A stretch of 10,576 nt of DNA from NCBI GenBank assembly GCA_903827085.1, contig CAIKHC010000218.1, positions 1-10,576 of the forward strand. Reading direction: 5' to 3'. The position numbers were made by a program, and so were the translations under genes. Source of the DNA: an uncultured Candidatus Nemicrothrix sp. GTDB taxonomy: Bacteria; Actinomycetota; Acidimicrobiia; Acidimicrobiales; Acidimicrobilacustridaceae. Positions within the stretch are counted from its first letter, which is position 1. Every line of letters begins with the position of its first letter. Shown in pieces: positions 1-5,967 of the stretch. Below the pieces are notes generated by a model, which searched no databases, was not told where the DNA came from, and saw nothing but the letters and a program-made list of their open reading frames with translations.

Positions 1-421
1 GCAACTTGGCAGGTACGCCGAGCGCCATCATGCCGGTCGGCACTTCCATCCGATTCGGCACTACGGCGTTTGAACCCACGAGCGAACCAGAACGAACAAT
101 CGCTTCATGAAGCACAACCGAACCGTTACCGACAAGTGAATTGCTTTCGATTGTGCAGCCCTCGAGATGAACGATGTGGCCAATCACACAATCGTCGCCA
201 ACAACCGTTGGTCGTGTCGGGATGCAGTGAATAACAGTTCCGTCTTGAATCGACGTGCGCTCACCGATTCGGATACCACCGTTATCTCCTCGCAACACAG
301 CGCATGGCCAAATCGTGCTGTCGGCACCAATCGTGACGTCGCCAATGACCACAGCCTCGGGATGCACCCACGCGTCGGGATGAATTTCGGGAACCATGTC
401 GCCCAGCGCGTAAATGGCCAT
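1..421 (-). CDS. Gamma-carbonic-anhydrase-like hexapeptide-repeat protein (3' end cut by window edge)
   Basis: The first 140 residues are present, starting at an ATG three bases after the flavin reductase stop codon; the C-terminus lies beyond base 1. The protein is a left-handed beta-helix with repeated [IV]G-type hexapeptides from about residue 24 to 120. This is the fold of the gamma-CA/YrdA/PaaY/CaiE group, usually 170-200 aa and trimeric. Conserved Arg44 and Asp46 (RGD), Gln59 and the zinc-ligand candidates His65 and His82 are visible. The third zinc ligand, normally five residues after the second, is Glu87 here, while a histidine sits at position 85 (GHIVHLEGC). Zinc binding may therefore differ, and carbonic anhydrase activity should not be assumed. 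It is the last visible gene of a three-gene minus-strand run and probably shares that transcript. An acyl- or sugar-nucleotide transferase is less likely because the RGD and Gln positions fit gamma-CA. Confidence 0.85.
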   Translation of the reverse strand, partial: MAIYALGDMVPEIHPDAWVHPEAVVIGDVTIGADSTIWPCAVLRGDNGGIRIGERTSIQDGTVIHCIPTRPTVVGDDCVIGHIVHLEGCTIESNSLVGNGSVVLHEAIVRSGSLVGSNAVVPNRMEVPTGMMALGVPAKL

Positions 422-424
422 GAC

Positions 425-922
425 TTAGAACGCCACCCGGCCGTAGCCGCCGCGGAAGAAAACAAGTGCTCCGCCTTCATGCTTCACGTCGAGATCGGTC
501 ACAGCGCAAACGATGATGTCGTGATCGCCGCCGTCGAGGACTGAGTGAAGATCACAGTCGATGTAGGCAAGCACTCCGTTGATGAGCGGTGCGCCATTGC
601 CCGAATGCTTCCAGCCAATCTCGGAGAACTTGTCGTCTGCCTTTGAACCGAAGACTCGGCTCACATCTTCCTGATCGTCAGCGAGGATGTTGACGCAGAA
701 CTTTCCAGCACTGCGCAACTTGCCCCAGCTGGCCGAAGTTTTTGTCGCACTGAACAGCACCAGCGCTGGGTCAAGGGACAACGACGTAAATGAACCGATG
801 GCCATACCTGCTGGGCCTTCGTCGGTCATCGCCGTAACGACCGCAACACCAGTAGGGAAATGCCCAAGAACCTGCCGGTACTTGGCGCTATCGAATGCGG
901 TGGTTTCAGAATTCTCGCTCAC
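425..922 (-). CDS. Flavin reductase-like domain protein
   Basis: A 165-residue protein covering one complete flavin reductase-like (FMN-binding split barrel) domain, the usual length for the family. The N-terminal signature GHFPTGVAVVTA lies at about residues 20-31, followed by a SFTSLSLDPALVLFS-type strand pair (about 44-58) and a GDHDIIV motif near residues 132-138. Family members use NAD(P)H to reduce FMN or FAD, either to supply a two-component monooxygenase (HpaC, NtaB type) or as FMN-binding oxidoreductases. No monooxygenase partner is visible in the window. The start is GTG, 12 bases after the stop of the metallo-hydrolase gene; a weak AGGAT lies about 9-13 bases upstream of it. It is probably co-transcribed with the flanking minus-strand genes. 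The domain call is firm; the flavin, the pyridine nucleotide and the partner cannot be told. Confidence 0.88.
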   Translation of the reverse strand: MSENSETTAFDSAKYRQVLGHFPTGVAVVTAMTDEGPAGMAIGSFTSLSLDPALVLFSATKTSASWGKLRSAGKFCVNILADDQEDVSRVFGSKADDKFSEIGWKHSGNGAPLINGVLAYIDCDLHSVLDGGDHDIIVCAVTDLDVKHEGGALVFFRGGYGRVAF

Positions 923-934
923 AAGGGCGAGATC

Positions 935-1768
935 CTAGGCGAGGGTGATGCTGAGACCCTCGAACGCTGCAACGATCGAATCGACACCCATTGTGCGACC
1001 GGTTTCTCGCGCTCCGGCAAGGAGCTGATCGAGGGTTTCGTCGTCGTGCGAGGGGTCATGATGAAACAGAACCAACTGTCCGACTTCAGCTGCCGCAGCA
1101 ACACGTACGGCGTAACCAACAGTGCAGTGGCCCCAGGTTGGCTTACACGCGAATTCTTCGGGCGTGTACTGCGCGTCGTGGATGAGAACATCGACGCCTC
1201 GACAAAGTTCAAGTACTCCAGGCTCGACGGAAACTCCGTCAGCGGGTTGCTGATGATCGCTCACATACGCCACCGAGAAACCATCTCGTTCAACTCGATA
1301 TCCGAACGTGGTGTCTGTGTGTGGAACCTCGAGGGCAGTCACTTTTGCCCCTGCGATTTCGTGAACACCTTCGGTGAGGGTGAAGAACGAAACGTCGCCG
1401 GGAAGATCTTGGCGAGTAACCGGGAAAAACGGTGGACGCATCAGGTCGTCGAATGCGTCGGCGAATGCGACACCGTCATGGTCTGGCCCGTAGACCGAAA
1501 GTGTCGAACCGGGTACCAGCAGCGGCTGACAGAAAGGAAGCCCTTGGACGTGATCCCAGTGAAGGTGGGTCACGAGTGCGTGCGCATGTAACTGTGCTCC
1601 TGCACCTTGGTCGGCCCCGAAATAGCGAAGCCCAGTTCCGAGGTCGAGCAGGATCGGATCGGCATCTGCGCTGCGCAGTACAACGCTCGCGGTATTGCCC
1701 CCGTATCGAGACGTGCTTTCACCAGCACATGGCGTCGACCCCCGAACTCCGTAAAACGTGATCTCCAC
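935..1768 (-). CDS. MBL-fold metallo-hydrolase (phosphodiesterase-like group)
   Basis: A 277-residue metallo-beta-lactamase-fold protein with a complete two-metal site. It shows HLHWDH (His68, His70, Asp72, His73), His150, Asp171 in YVSDH, an HDAQYTPEEF motif (about 198-207) and FHHDP (236-240). The opening YGVRGSTP and the RYGGNTASV stretch (about 21-29) mark the soluble group related to RNase Z, PhnP and class II cyclic-nucleotide phosphodiesterases, rather than antibiotic lactamases. A phosphodiester substrate is plausible, but the true substrate is unknown. No signal peptide is seen, so it is cytoplasmic. The start is GTG, chosen because a near-perfect ribosome binding site (GGAGGAGGT) lies just upstream. 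It is the first gene of a run of three (hydrolase, flavin reductase, gamma-CA-like) with gaps of 12 and 3 bases, and it has its own predicted promoter in the divergent region. Confidence 0.88.
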   Translation of the reverse strand: MEITFYGVRGSTPCAGESTSRYGGNTASVVLRSADADPILLDLGTGLRYFGADQGAGAQLHAHALVTHLHWDHVQGLPFCQPLLVPGSTLSVYGPDHDGVAFADAFDDLMRPPFFPVTRQDLPGDVSFFTLTEGVHEIAGAKVTALEVPHTDTTFGYRVERDGFSVAYVSDHQQPADGVSVEPGVLELCRGVDVLIHDAQYTPEEFACKPTWGHCTVGYAVRVAAAAEVGQLVLFHHDPSHDDETLDQLLAGARETGRTMGVDSIVAAFEGLSITLA

Positions 1769-1771
1769 TGT

Positions 1772-1784
1772 CCACCTCCTCCCC
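1772..1784 (-). promoter_or_regulatory. Strong ribosome binding site of the MBL hydrolase
   Basis: On the minus strand this reads GGGGAGGAGGTGG, ending three bases before the GTG codon at 1768. The core GGAGG is close to the ideal anti-Shine-Dalgarno match and decides the GTG start. It is the strongest such site in the window and implies efficient translation of the first gene in the run. Confidence 0.75.
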
Positions 1785-1803
1785 GAGTACCAATGGATGG
1801 CGA

Positions 1804-1832
1804 ACGCTAGGACAAGGGCCTATCGATGTGAA
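1804..1832 (-). promoter_or_regulatory. Predicted sigma-70-like promoter of the MBL / flavin reductase / gamma-CA run
   Basis: On the minus strand a TTCACA box (bases 1832-1827, five of six matches to TTGACA) is followed after exactly 17 bases by TAGCGT (1809-1804), which fits the actinobacterial TAnnnT minus-10 pattern. Transcription would start near 1797, giving a leader of roughly 30 bases that contains the strong ribosome binding site. This is a pattern match only, without expression evidence. Confidence 0.5.
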
Positions 1833-1837
1833 GGGGA

Positions 1838-1853
1838 AGTGACATGTCTCACA
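1838..1853. promoter_or_regulatory. CRP/GlxR-like palindromic operator
   Basis: The 16-mer AGTGACATGTCTCACA matches nine of the ten fixed bases of the CRP-family consensus TGTGA-N6-TCACA, which actinobacterial CRP homologues such as GlxR also use. It lies in the 115-base divergent region, centred about 38 bases before the start codon of the alpha/beta hydrolase. That codon is also the predicted transcription start, so the site overlaps the hydrolase minus-35 region. It is six bases upstream of the minus-35 box of the opposite promoter, and could control both directions. Binding is inferred from the motif alone. Confidence 0.45.
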
Positions 1854-1871
1854 CCTCTGCCTGAATCTCGC

Positions 1872-1883
1872 TACCTTCGCATC
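1872..1883 (+). promoter_or_regulatory. Leaderless-type minus-10 element of the alpha/beta hydrolase
   Basis: TACCTT at 1872-1877 fits TAnnnT and is followed by six bases and then the ATG at 1884, so RNA would begin at or next to the A of the start codon. No purine-rich ribosome binding site lies between this box and the ATG, which supports leaderless translation. The same arrangement recurs before mcd and mcl1. No clear minus-35 box is visible. Confidence 0.5.
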
Positions 1884-2756
1884 ATGCAGATCGACTCCAT
1901 CAGCGTTCCCACCAGCGAACTCACCTACGGCTGTCTCACCGCCGGCGATTCCGGCCCACTCGCCCTTTGCCTCCACGGGTTTCCCGATACCGCTCATGGT
2001 TGGCGCTATCTCCTTCCCGCCCTTGCTGATGCCGGATACCGGGCTGTCGCTCCGTTCATGCGGGGTTACGCGCCCACGTCAATCCCCGCTGATGGCCAGT
2101 ACCACGTCGCCACGCTTGCCCGCGATGCCACGGTTCTTCACGAAGCACTTGGCGGAGACAGCGATGCGGTGATCATCGGCCACGACTGGGGCGCACTCGC
2201 AACCTACGGCGCAGCGTCCTTTGCGCCTGATCGTTGGCGACGAGTTGTCACCGCAGCAGTCCCGCCTGCTTCGTCGATGGCGTCGGCGATGATGACCTAC
2301 GACCAACTCAAACGATCGTGGTACATGTTTTTCTTTCAAGTCGGTCTTTCCGACTTTGTCGTCTCAATGAACGATCTTGAATTCATCGAGCGGCTGTGGG
2401 CTGATTGGTCGCCTGGCCACGACGCAACGATTGACATGCAGCACATTCGCGATTCAATCGAAAGCCCAGAACATCTCACTGCAGCTCTCGGCTACTACCG
2501 CGCAACATGGGGCACCGAACCTGTGTCGGCTGCCTACCAAGAAATTCAAGCCGTGCTCGGCACACCGCCTCCGCAACCAACGCTCTACATCCACGGCCGT
2601 AACGACGGATGTGTTGGCGTGGAGTTCGCAGAAAACGCTGCTGCCGGACTAAGTGACGGTTCACGCGCAGCAATCATCGAAGGTGCAGGGCACTTCACTC
2701 AGGTGGAGAAACCAGAGGAATTCAATCGCCTCGTGTTGGATTTCATTAAGCCCTGA
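1884..2756 (+). CDS. Alpha/beta-hydrolase, epoxide hydrolase-like
   Basis: A 290-residue alpha/beta-hydrolase with a full catalytic set: oxyanion motif HGFPD (31-35), nucleophile Asp101 in GHDWGA, acid Asp241 in HGRND, and His270 in GAGHF. An aspartate nucleophile rather than serine, plus the lid tyrosine Tyr147 (SWYMFFF) and Tyr204/205 (GYYR), points to the epoxide hydrolase branch, which opens epoxides to diols through an ester intermediate. Haloalkane dehalogenases share the Asp nucleophile but normally lack the paired lid tyrosines. The reading frame is open further upstream, but the first 42 codons lie in the promoter region and look unlike protein; homology begins with the ATG at 1884, which fits a leaderless start. 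It is transcribed alone, divergent from the MBL gene and convergent with mutY. The substrate is unknown. Confidence 0.88.
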   Translation: MQIDSISVPTSELTYGCLTAGDSGPLALCLHGFPDTAHGWRYLLPALADAGYRAVAPFMRGYAPTSIPADGQYHVATLARDATVLHEALGGDSDAVIIGHDWGALATYGAASFAPDRWRRVVTAAVPPASSMASAMMTYDQLKRSWYMFFFQVGLSDFVVSMNDLEFIERLWADWSPGHDATIDMQHIRDSIESPEHLTAALGYYRATWGTEPVSAAYQEIQAVLGTPPPQPTLYIHGRNDGCVGVEFAENAAAGLSDGSRAAIIEGAGHFTQVEKPEEFNRLVLDFIKP

Positions 2757-2764
2757 ATTCAGGG
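2751..2764. repeat. Perfect 14-bp palindrome holding two convergent stop codons
   Basis: CCCTGAATTCAGGG is its own reverse complement. The TGA of the hydrolase gene and the TGA of mutY are the two symmetric TGA triplets inside it, two bases apart. As RNA it could form at most a five-pair stem with an AATT loop and no U-tract, so it is a weak candidate for a bidirectional terminator. The symmetry may follow partly from both genes ending in a CCC TGA. Confidence 0.6.
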
Positions 2765-3640
2765 AAGCGATAAGGCACCATCGCAGCCTGCGATCGCTAG
2801 GCCATCGCGAACAAGAGAATCGGCAGCGCGTACCGCTTCGAGGTCGCCACCGTCTCGTTCATTCCAACCACACGCGTCGCGGAACTGTTCTGGTGCTACT
2901 TCAACGCCTGTTCGCAGAACATCAAGTAGTCGCGCGCGGCCTTCTCGAAACGAACCGATGAATTTCGATTGACTCTTACTCACGGCCGCAGAACCGATAG
3001 CGGGGTCGGGCTCAAGCGATCCCCCGCGAAACCACGAACACGTCATTGAGGTCGGGCACACCTCGCATTGCGGCGAGCGCTTTGTGCATATGAGTGCTCC
3101 GAGGTCAAGCAAACCCTGGTTCCACGACCAACCCATCCCAACCGGAACGATGTCGTCGGCAAATGTCTGAGCAACACGTGCGGTGAGCCGTTCACCGCGT
3201 TGGCGAGCAAGGATGCGACCGACATTGGTATCGACGACAGCAACATCTCGTTCGTAGGCAAAGGCAAGCACCGCACGAGCGGTATACGGACCGAGCCCCG
3301 GCAACGCGAGGAGCGCATCGAGATCGTCGGGAACTACTCCCCCATGTTGGGCAACAACAGCGACCGCAGTGCGATGAAGATTCACTGCACGACGGTTATA
3401 ACCAAGACCTGCCCACTCAGTAACGACGTCGCCAACGGAAGCCTGCGCGCAAACCGCGGGCGTAGGGAATCGCTCGAGGAACTGATGCCAACGCGGTGCA
3501 ACTCGCGCCACCTGTGTTTGCTGGAGCATCAATTCCGAAACAAGTACCGCCCACGGGTCGCGTGTTTGCCGCCACGGCAGCTCGTCGCGACGGCCAGCAG
3601 ACCACGCAAGCACCGCCTCGACGTCAGGCGATCCGAGCAC
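2759..3640 (-). CDS. mutY: A/G-specific adenine DNA glycosylase MutY
   Basis: A 293-residue helix-hairpin-helix DNA glycosylase that removes adenine mispaired with 8-oxoguanine in base excision repair. Catalytic Glu36 sits in SELMLQQTQ, the hairpin LPGLGPYTA at about 113-121, and catalytic Asp137 in VVDTNVGR. The [4Fe-4S] ligands Cys185, Cys192, Cys195 and Cys201 have the canonical C-x6-C-x2-C-x5-C spacing. It is shorter than E. coli MutY (350 aa): the C-terminal NUDIX-like domain that recognises 8-oxoG is reduced to about 90 residues of weak similarity, which is common in actinobacteria. The start is GTG, three bases after the MaoC stop, with no clear ribosome binding site of its own, so translation is probably coupled to the MaoC gene. 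The residues before the DELPWR motif match the usual MutY N-terminus, supporting this start. Confidence 0.95.
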   Translation of the reverse strand: MLGSPDVEAVLAWSAGRRDELPWRQTRDPWAVLVSELMLQQTQVARVAPRWHQFLERFPTPAVCAQASVGDVVTEWAGLGYNRRAVNLHRTAVAVVAQHGGVVPDDLDALLALPGLGPYTARAVLAFAYERDVAVVDTNVGRILARQRGERLTARVAQTFADDIVPVGMGWSWNQGLLDLGALICTKRSPQCEVCPTSMTCSWFRGGSLEPDPAIGSAAVSKSQSKFIGSFREGRARLLDVLRTGVEVAPEQFRDACGWNERDGGDLEAVRAADSLVRDGLAIAGCDGALSLP

Positions 3641-3643
3641 GAA

Positions 3644-4159
3644 TCAGTCTTCTGAGAAAACGTCTTCGCCGTAGGGAAGGCCACGGGTCGGAGCGAACTC
3701 GCGCTTCCACACCATGACGCGGCGGCGGAACTCGCACACCTCTTCCGAACGCTGGTTGATCCCCTTGGTTTCGACGGTCACGATGCCGCGCTTGCCATCA
3801 GAGGTTTCCTTCTTCGCCAGCACCTTCGTGACGGCGTAGATCGTGTCGCCGTGGAACGTGGGCTTGGCATGCTTCAGAGATTCAACTTCGAGGTTCGCGA
3901 TTGCCGCGCCGCTCACATCGGGAACGCTCATACCCAGAACAAGTGAGTACACGAGGTTGCCCACCACAAGAGCCTGGCCCATTGGAGATTCATTCTCGGC
4001 AAACCAGTTGTTGGTATGCGTTGGGTGATGATTCATGGTGATCATGCAGAAGAGGTGGTCGTCGGCCTCGGTGATGGTCTTCCCTGGCCAGTGGCGATAC
4101 ACGTCGTCGATCTCGAAATCTTCGAAGTGGCGGCCAAAGGGGCGGTCATAAACAGTCAC
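3644..4159 (-). CDS. MaoC-family hydratase, candidate mesaconyl-CoA hydratase
   Basis: A 171-residue single hot-dog-fold protein of the MaoC dehydratase family. The segments WPGKTITEADDHLF (24-37) and MNHHPTH (42-48), together with VVGNLVYSLVLGMSVPDVSG further on, resemble, as I recall them, the single-domain MaoC proteins found beside the EMC genes of Streptomyces. With mcd, mcl1 and mcl2 nearby, hydration of mesaconyl-CoA to beta-methylmalyl-CoA is the likeliest role. In classical MaoC hydratases the active site reads GDxNPLH; here the Asp position is Asn43 and the Asn position is His45, while His48 is kept, so the chemistry is not proven by motif. The GTG start is fixed by a GAGGAG ribosome binding site (4167-4172) seven bases upstream. 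mutY follows after three bases; the amidohydrolase gene diverges across 78 bases. Confidence 0.85.
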   Translation of the reverse strand: MTVYDRPFGRHFEDFEIDDVYRHWPGKTITEADDHLFCMITMNHHPTHTNNWFAENESPMGQALVVGNLVYSLVLGMSVPDVSGAAIANLEVESLKHAKPTFHGDTIYAVTKVLAKKETSDGKRGIVTVETKGINQRSEEVCEFRRRVMVWKREFAPTRGLPYGEDVFSED

Positions 4160-4189
4160 GGCATTTCTCCTCTACAGACGACGCCGATG

Positions 4190-4195
4190 AGCCTA
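4190..4195 (-). promoter_or_regulatory. Possible minus-10 box of the MaoC/mutY transcript
   Basis: On the minus strand these bases read TAGGCT, a TAnnnT match that would start RNA near 4183, about 23 bases before the GTG and upstream of its ribosome binding site. The bases at the minus-35 distance match poorly, so this is tentative. Confidence 0.3.
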
Positions 4196-4209
4196 GGAGT
4201 TTCCGCTAC

Positions 4210-4215
4210 TAGATT
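4210..4215 (+). promoter_or_regulatory. Possible minus-10 box of the amidohydrolase gene
   Basis: TAGATT fits TAnnnT. RNA would start near 4222 and carry the AGGGGG ribosome binding site at 4228-4233, giving a short leader of about 16 bases. No convincing minus-35 box is present. It lies 15 bases from the opposite-facing box in the same 78-base divergent region. Confidence 0.3.
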
Positions 4216-4237
4216 CGACCCAAATCCAGGGGGAACC

Positions 4238-5923
4238 ATGACCGATCTTCTCATCACAGGCGGAACAATCGTCGACGGAACTGGTGCGGCCGCGTACAAA
4301 GCCGATGTTCGTGTTCGAAACGGTGTCATCGCCGAGATCGGCCCAGACCTCGTAGCCGACGGTGAAACCCTGCTCGATGCCAGCGGCTCCTACGTTGCTC
4401 CAGGCATCATCGACACACACACTCACCTCGACGGTGCGATGTGGTGGAACCCCGAACTTGACCCGCTTCCTGCTTATGGCAACACCTCGATGGTGTTCGG
4501 TAACTGCGGAAACTCCATCGCTCCGCTCAAGGGCGACCAGCGAGACGAAATCGTCGACCTGTTGTGTTTCCTCGAAGATCTCCCGCGTAAAGCGTTTGAA
4601 CAAGAGATCCCATGGTCGTGGCAGTCATGGCCCGAGTACATGGATGCACTTCGCACCCAGCCAACCTCGGTGCACGTCGCTGGCTACCTCGGCCATCTCG
4701 CTCTGCGCACCTGGGTCATGGGCCCCGACGCGTGGACGCGCGCTGCCGCCGCCGAAGAAATCACCGAGATGTGCGCTGTCCTTGACGAAGGTCTTGCCGC
4801 CGGCGCACTCGGCCTCAGCATCAACCACTTCGATCGGGACCGAGCTCTTCGCCTTGTTCCTGGTTACTTCGCTGACGATGCCGAGTATCTCGCTCTGTTC
4901 CGAGTCGTTGCCGACCACAAGCCAGCAACGGTGCAGATGATCACGCGTTTCAACGATCCTGAACTCTCCATCTCCGACGCAGAGCGATTTGGCGAACTCG
5001 TCCGCGAAAGTGGCGTGCGTGCTCAGTACACAGGCATTCCCTTCAACGAACGCGACGATGATCGACGCGACGAGTGGTGGGCACTTCACGATCGCTTGCA
5101 ATCAGCGGGTGCCGACATGTGGCCCATGGTCAACTGCAAGCCGCTTGCACCGTTCTTTGGATTCGAAAGTTCATTGGTGTTCCAACGCGTTCCTGCATGG
5201 AACGAAGTCATTAACGGACCAACCGAACTCAAGCTCTCCACGCTTGGCGATCCCGCATGGCGCGATCAGGCCCGCACCGATTGGGACAACCGCACACGTT
5301 CAAGCCTCTCGCGCATCGATCGCCCCGCCGAGATGATTCTCACCATCTCCGAAACCGGCGCCGGGCCACTTGGAATTTCACTCCAAGATCTTTCCGACCA
5401 AACCGGTCTGCATATTTCTGATGCACTCGCCGACTGGGTCATTGCGAACGGCCTTGCTTCACAAATGATGGGCATTCCCGAACGCCTCAGCGAGGCCGAT
5501 GTGGTGAAAGCGCTCCGCGACCCGCACATGGTTTTCAACATCAATGACAGCGGTGCGCACTTGCAGTTGTTTTCCGCCGCTGGCGAGCACCTGTACATGC
5601 TCACTCACTACGTGCGCGATGCCGGACTCATCACGATCGAAGAAGGCGTTCACGCCCTCACCGGACGAACCGCAGACTTCTTCGGCCTCACCGACCGTGG
5701 CGTGATCGCTACGGGCAAAGTTGCCGACATCGTCGTTTTTCGCCTCGAAGAACTTGAGTTGCGCCCCGAAGAACGGGCCTACGACGTTCCCCATGGCACT
5801 TGGCGATTCACGCGAGCTCCTGCAGGCTTCCGAGCCACCATCACCGCCGGTGTTCCCACTTGGATCAACGGGGCCAGCACCGGTGCTCGTCCCGGTCAGG
5901 TACTGCAGCCAATTCCTTCCTGA
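4238..5923 (+). CDS. Amidohydrolase of the N-acyl-D-amino-acid deacylase (D-aminoacylase) family
   Basis: A 561-residue amidohydrolase-3 type protein. The N-terminal beta-sandwich part (DLLITGGTIVDGTG) leads into the metal motif THTHLD (His61, His63, Asp65), NCG with Cys90 (the metal-bridging Cys of D-aminoacylases), and NDSGAH with the catalytic Asp437. The C-terminus returns to the sandwich domain (GKVADIVVF, 493-501). At the places where classical D-aminoacylases carry two more metal-binding histidines I read VQMITRF (about 232-238) and AQYTGIPF (about 262-269), without His. It may thus bind one metal only or use another substrate. The frame is open upstream of base 4238, but that part overlaps the opposite-strand MaoC gene; the ATG at 4238 has AGGGGG four bases ahead and begins the homology. 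mcd follows closely on the same strand. The acyl amino acid or other amide or ester substrate is unknown. Confidence 0.87.
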   Translation: MTDLLITGGTIVDGTGAAAYKADVRVRNGVIAEIGPDLVADGETLLDASGSYVAPGIIDTHTHLDGAMWWNPELDPLPAYGNTSMVFGNCGNSIAPLKGDQRDEIVDLLCFLEDLPRKAFEQEIPWSWQSWPEYMDALRTQPTSVHVAGYLGHLALRTWVMGPDAWTRAAAAEEITEMCAVLDEGLAAGALGLSINHFDRDRALRLVPGYFADDAEYLALFRVVADHKPATVQMITRFNDPELSISDAERFGELVRESGVRAQYTGIPFNERDDDRRDEWWALHDRLQSAGADMWPMVNCKPLAPFFGFESSLVFQRVPAWNEVINGPTELKLSTLGDPAWRDQARTDWDNRTRSSLSRIDRPAEMILTISETGAGPLGISLQDLSDQTGLHISDALADWVIANGLASQMMGIPERLSEADVVKALRDPHMVFNINDSGAHLQLFSAAGEHLYMLTHYVRDAGLITIEEGVHALTGRTADFFGLTDRGVIATGKVADIVVFRLEELELRPEERAYDVPHGTWRFTRAPAGFRATITAGVPTWINGASTGARPGQVLQPIPS

Positions 5924-5954
5924 GCCTGATGAGAACGCCAAGGTGACCGATGGG

Positions 5955-5967
5955 TAACCTTCGGCCC
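5955..5967 (+). promoter_or_regulatory. Leaderless-type minus-10 element of mcd
   Basis: TAACCT at 5955-5960 fits TAnnnT and is followed by TCGGCCC and the ATG at 5968, which places the RNA start at the start codon. The same CCTTCG core follows the TA in the promoter at 1872. No clear minus-35 box is seen. The element sits inside the reading frame if translation instead begins at the ATG at 5950. Confidence 0.45.

Noticed and set aside
184-480. A 98-codon minus-strand frame starting inside the flavin reductase gene
   Set aside because: It is in a different frame from the gamma-CA-like gene, whose hexapeptide repeats and RGD motif identify the real frame here.
860-1591. A 243-codon open frame on the plus strand
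   Set aside because: It is antisense to the MBL hydrolase, whose metal-binding motifs are intact. No domain or ribosome binding site supports the plus-strand frame.
1758-1883. Upstream extension of the alpha/beta hydrolase frame to base 1758
   Set aside because: The extra 42 residues overlap the MBL start and its promoter and do not resemble a hydrolase N-terminus; homology begins at the ATG at 1884.
4016-4237. Upstream extension of the amidohydrolase frame into the MaoC gene
   Set aside because: It would overlap about 140 bases of the MaoC coding region. The ATG at 4238 has a ribosome binding site and the family N-terminus.
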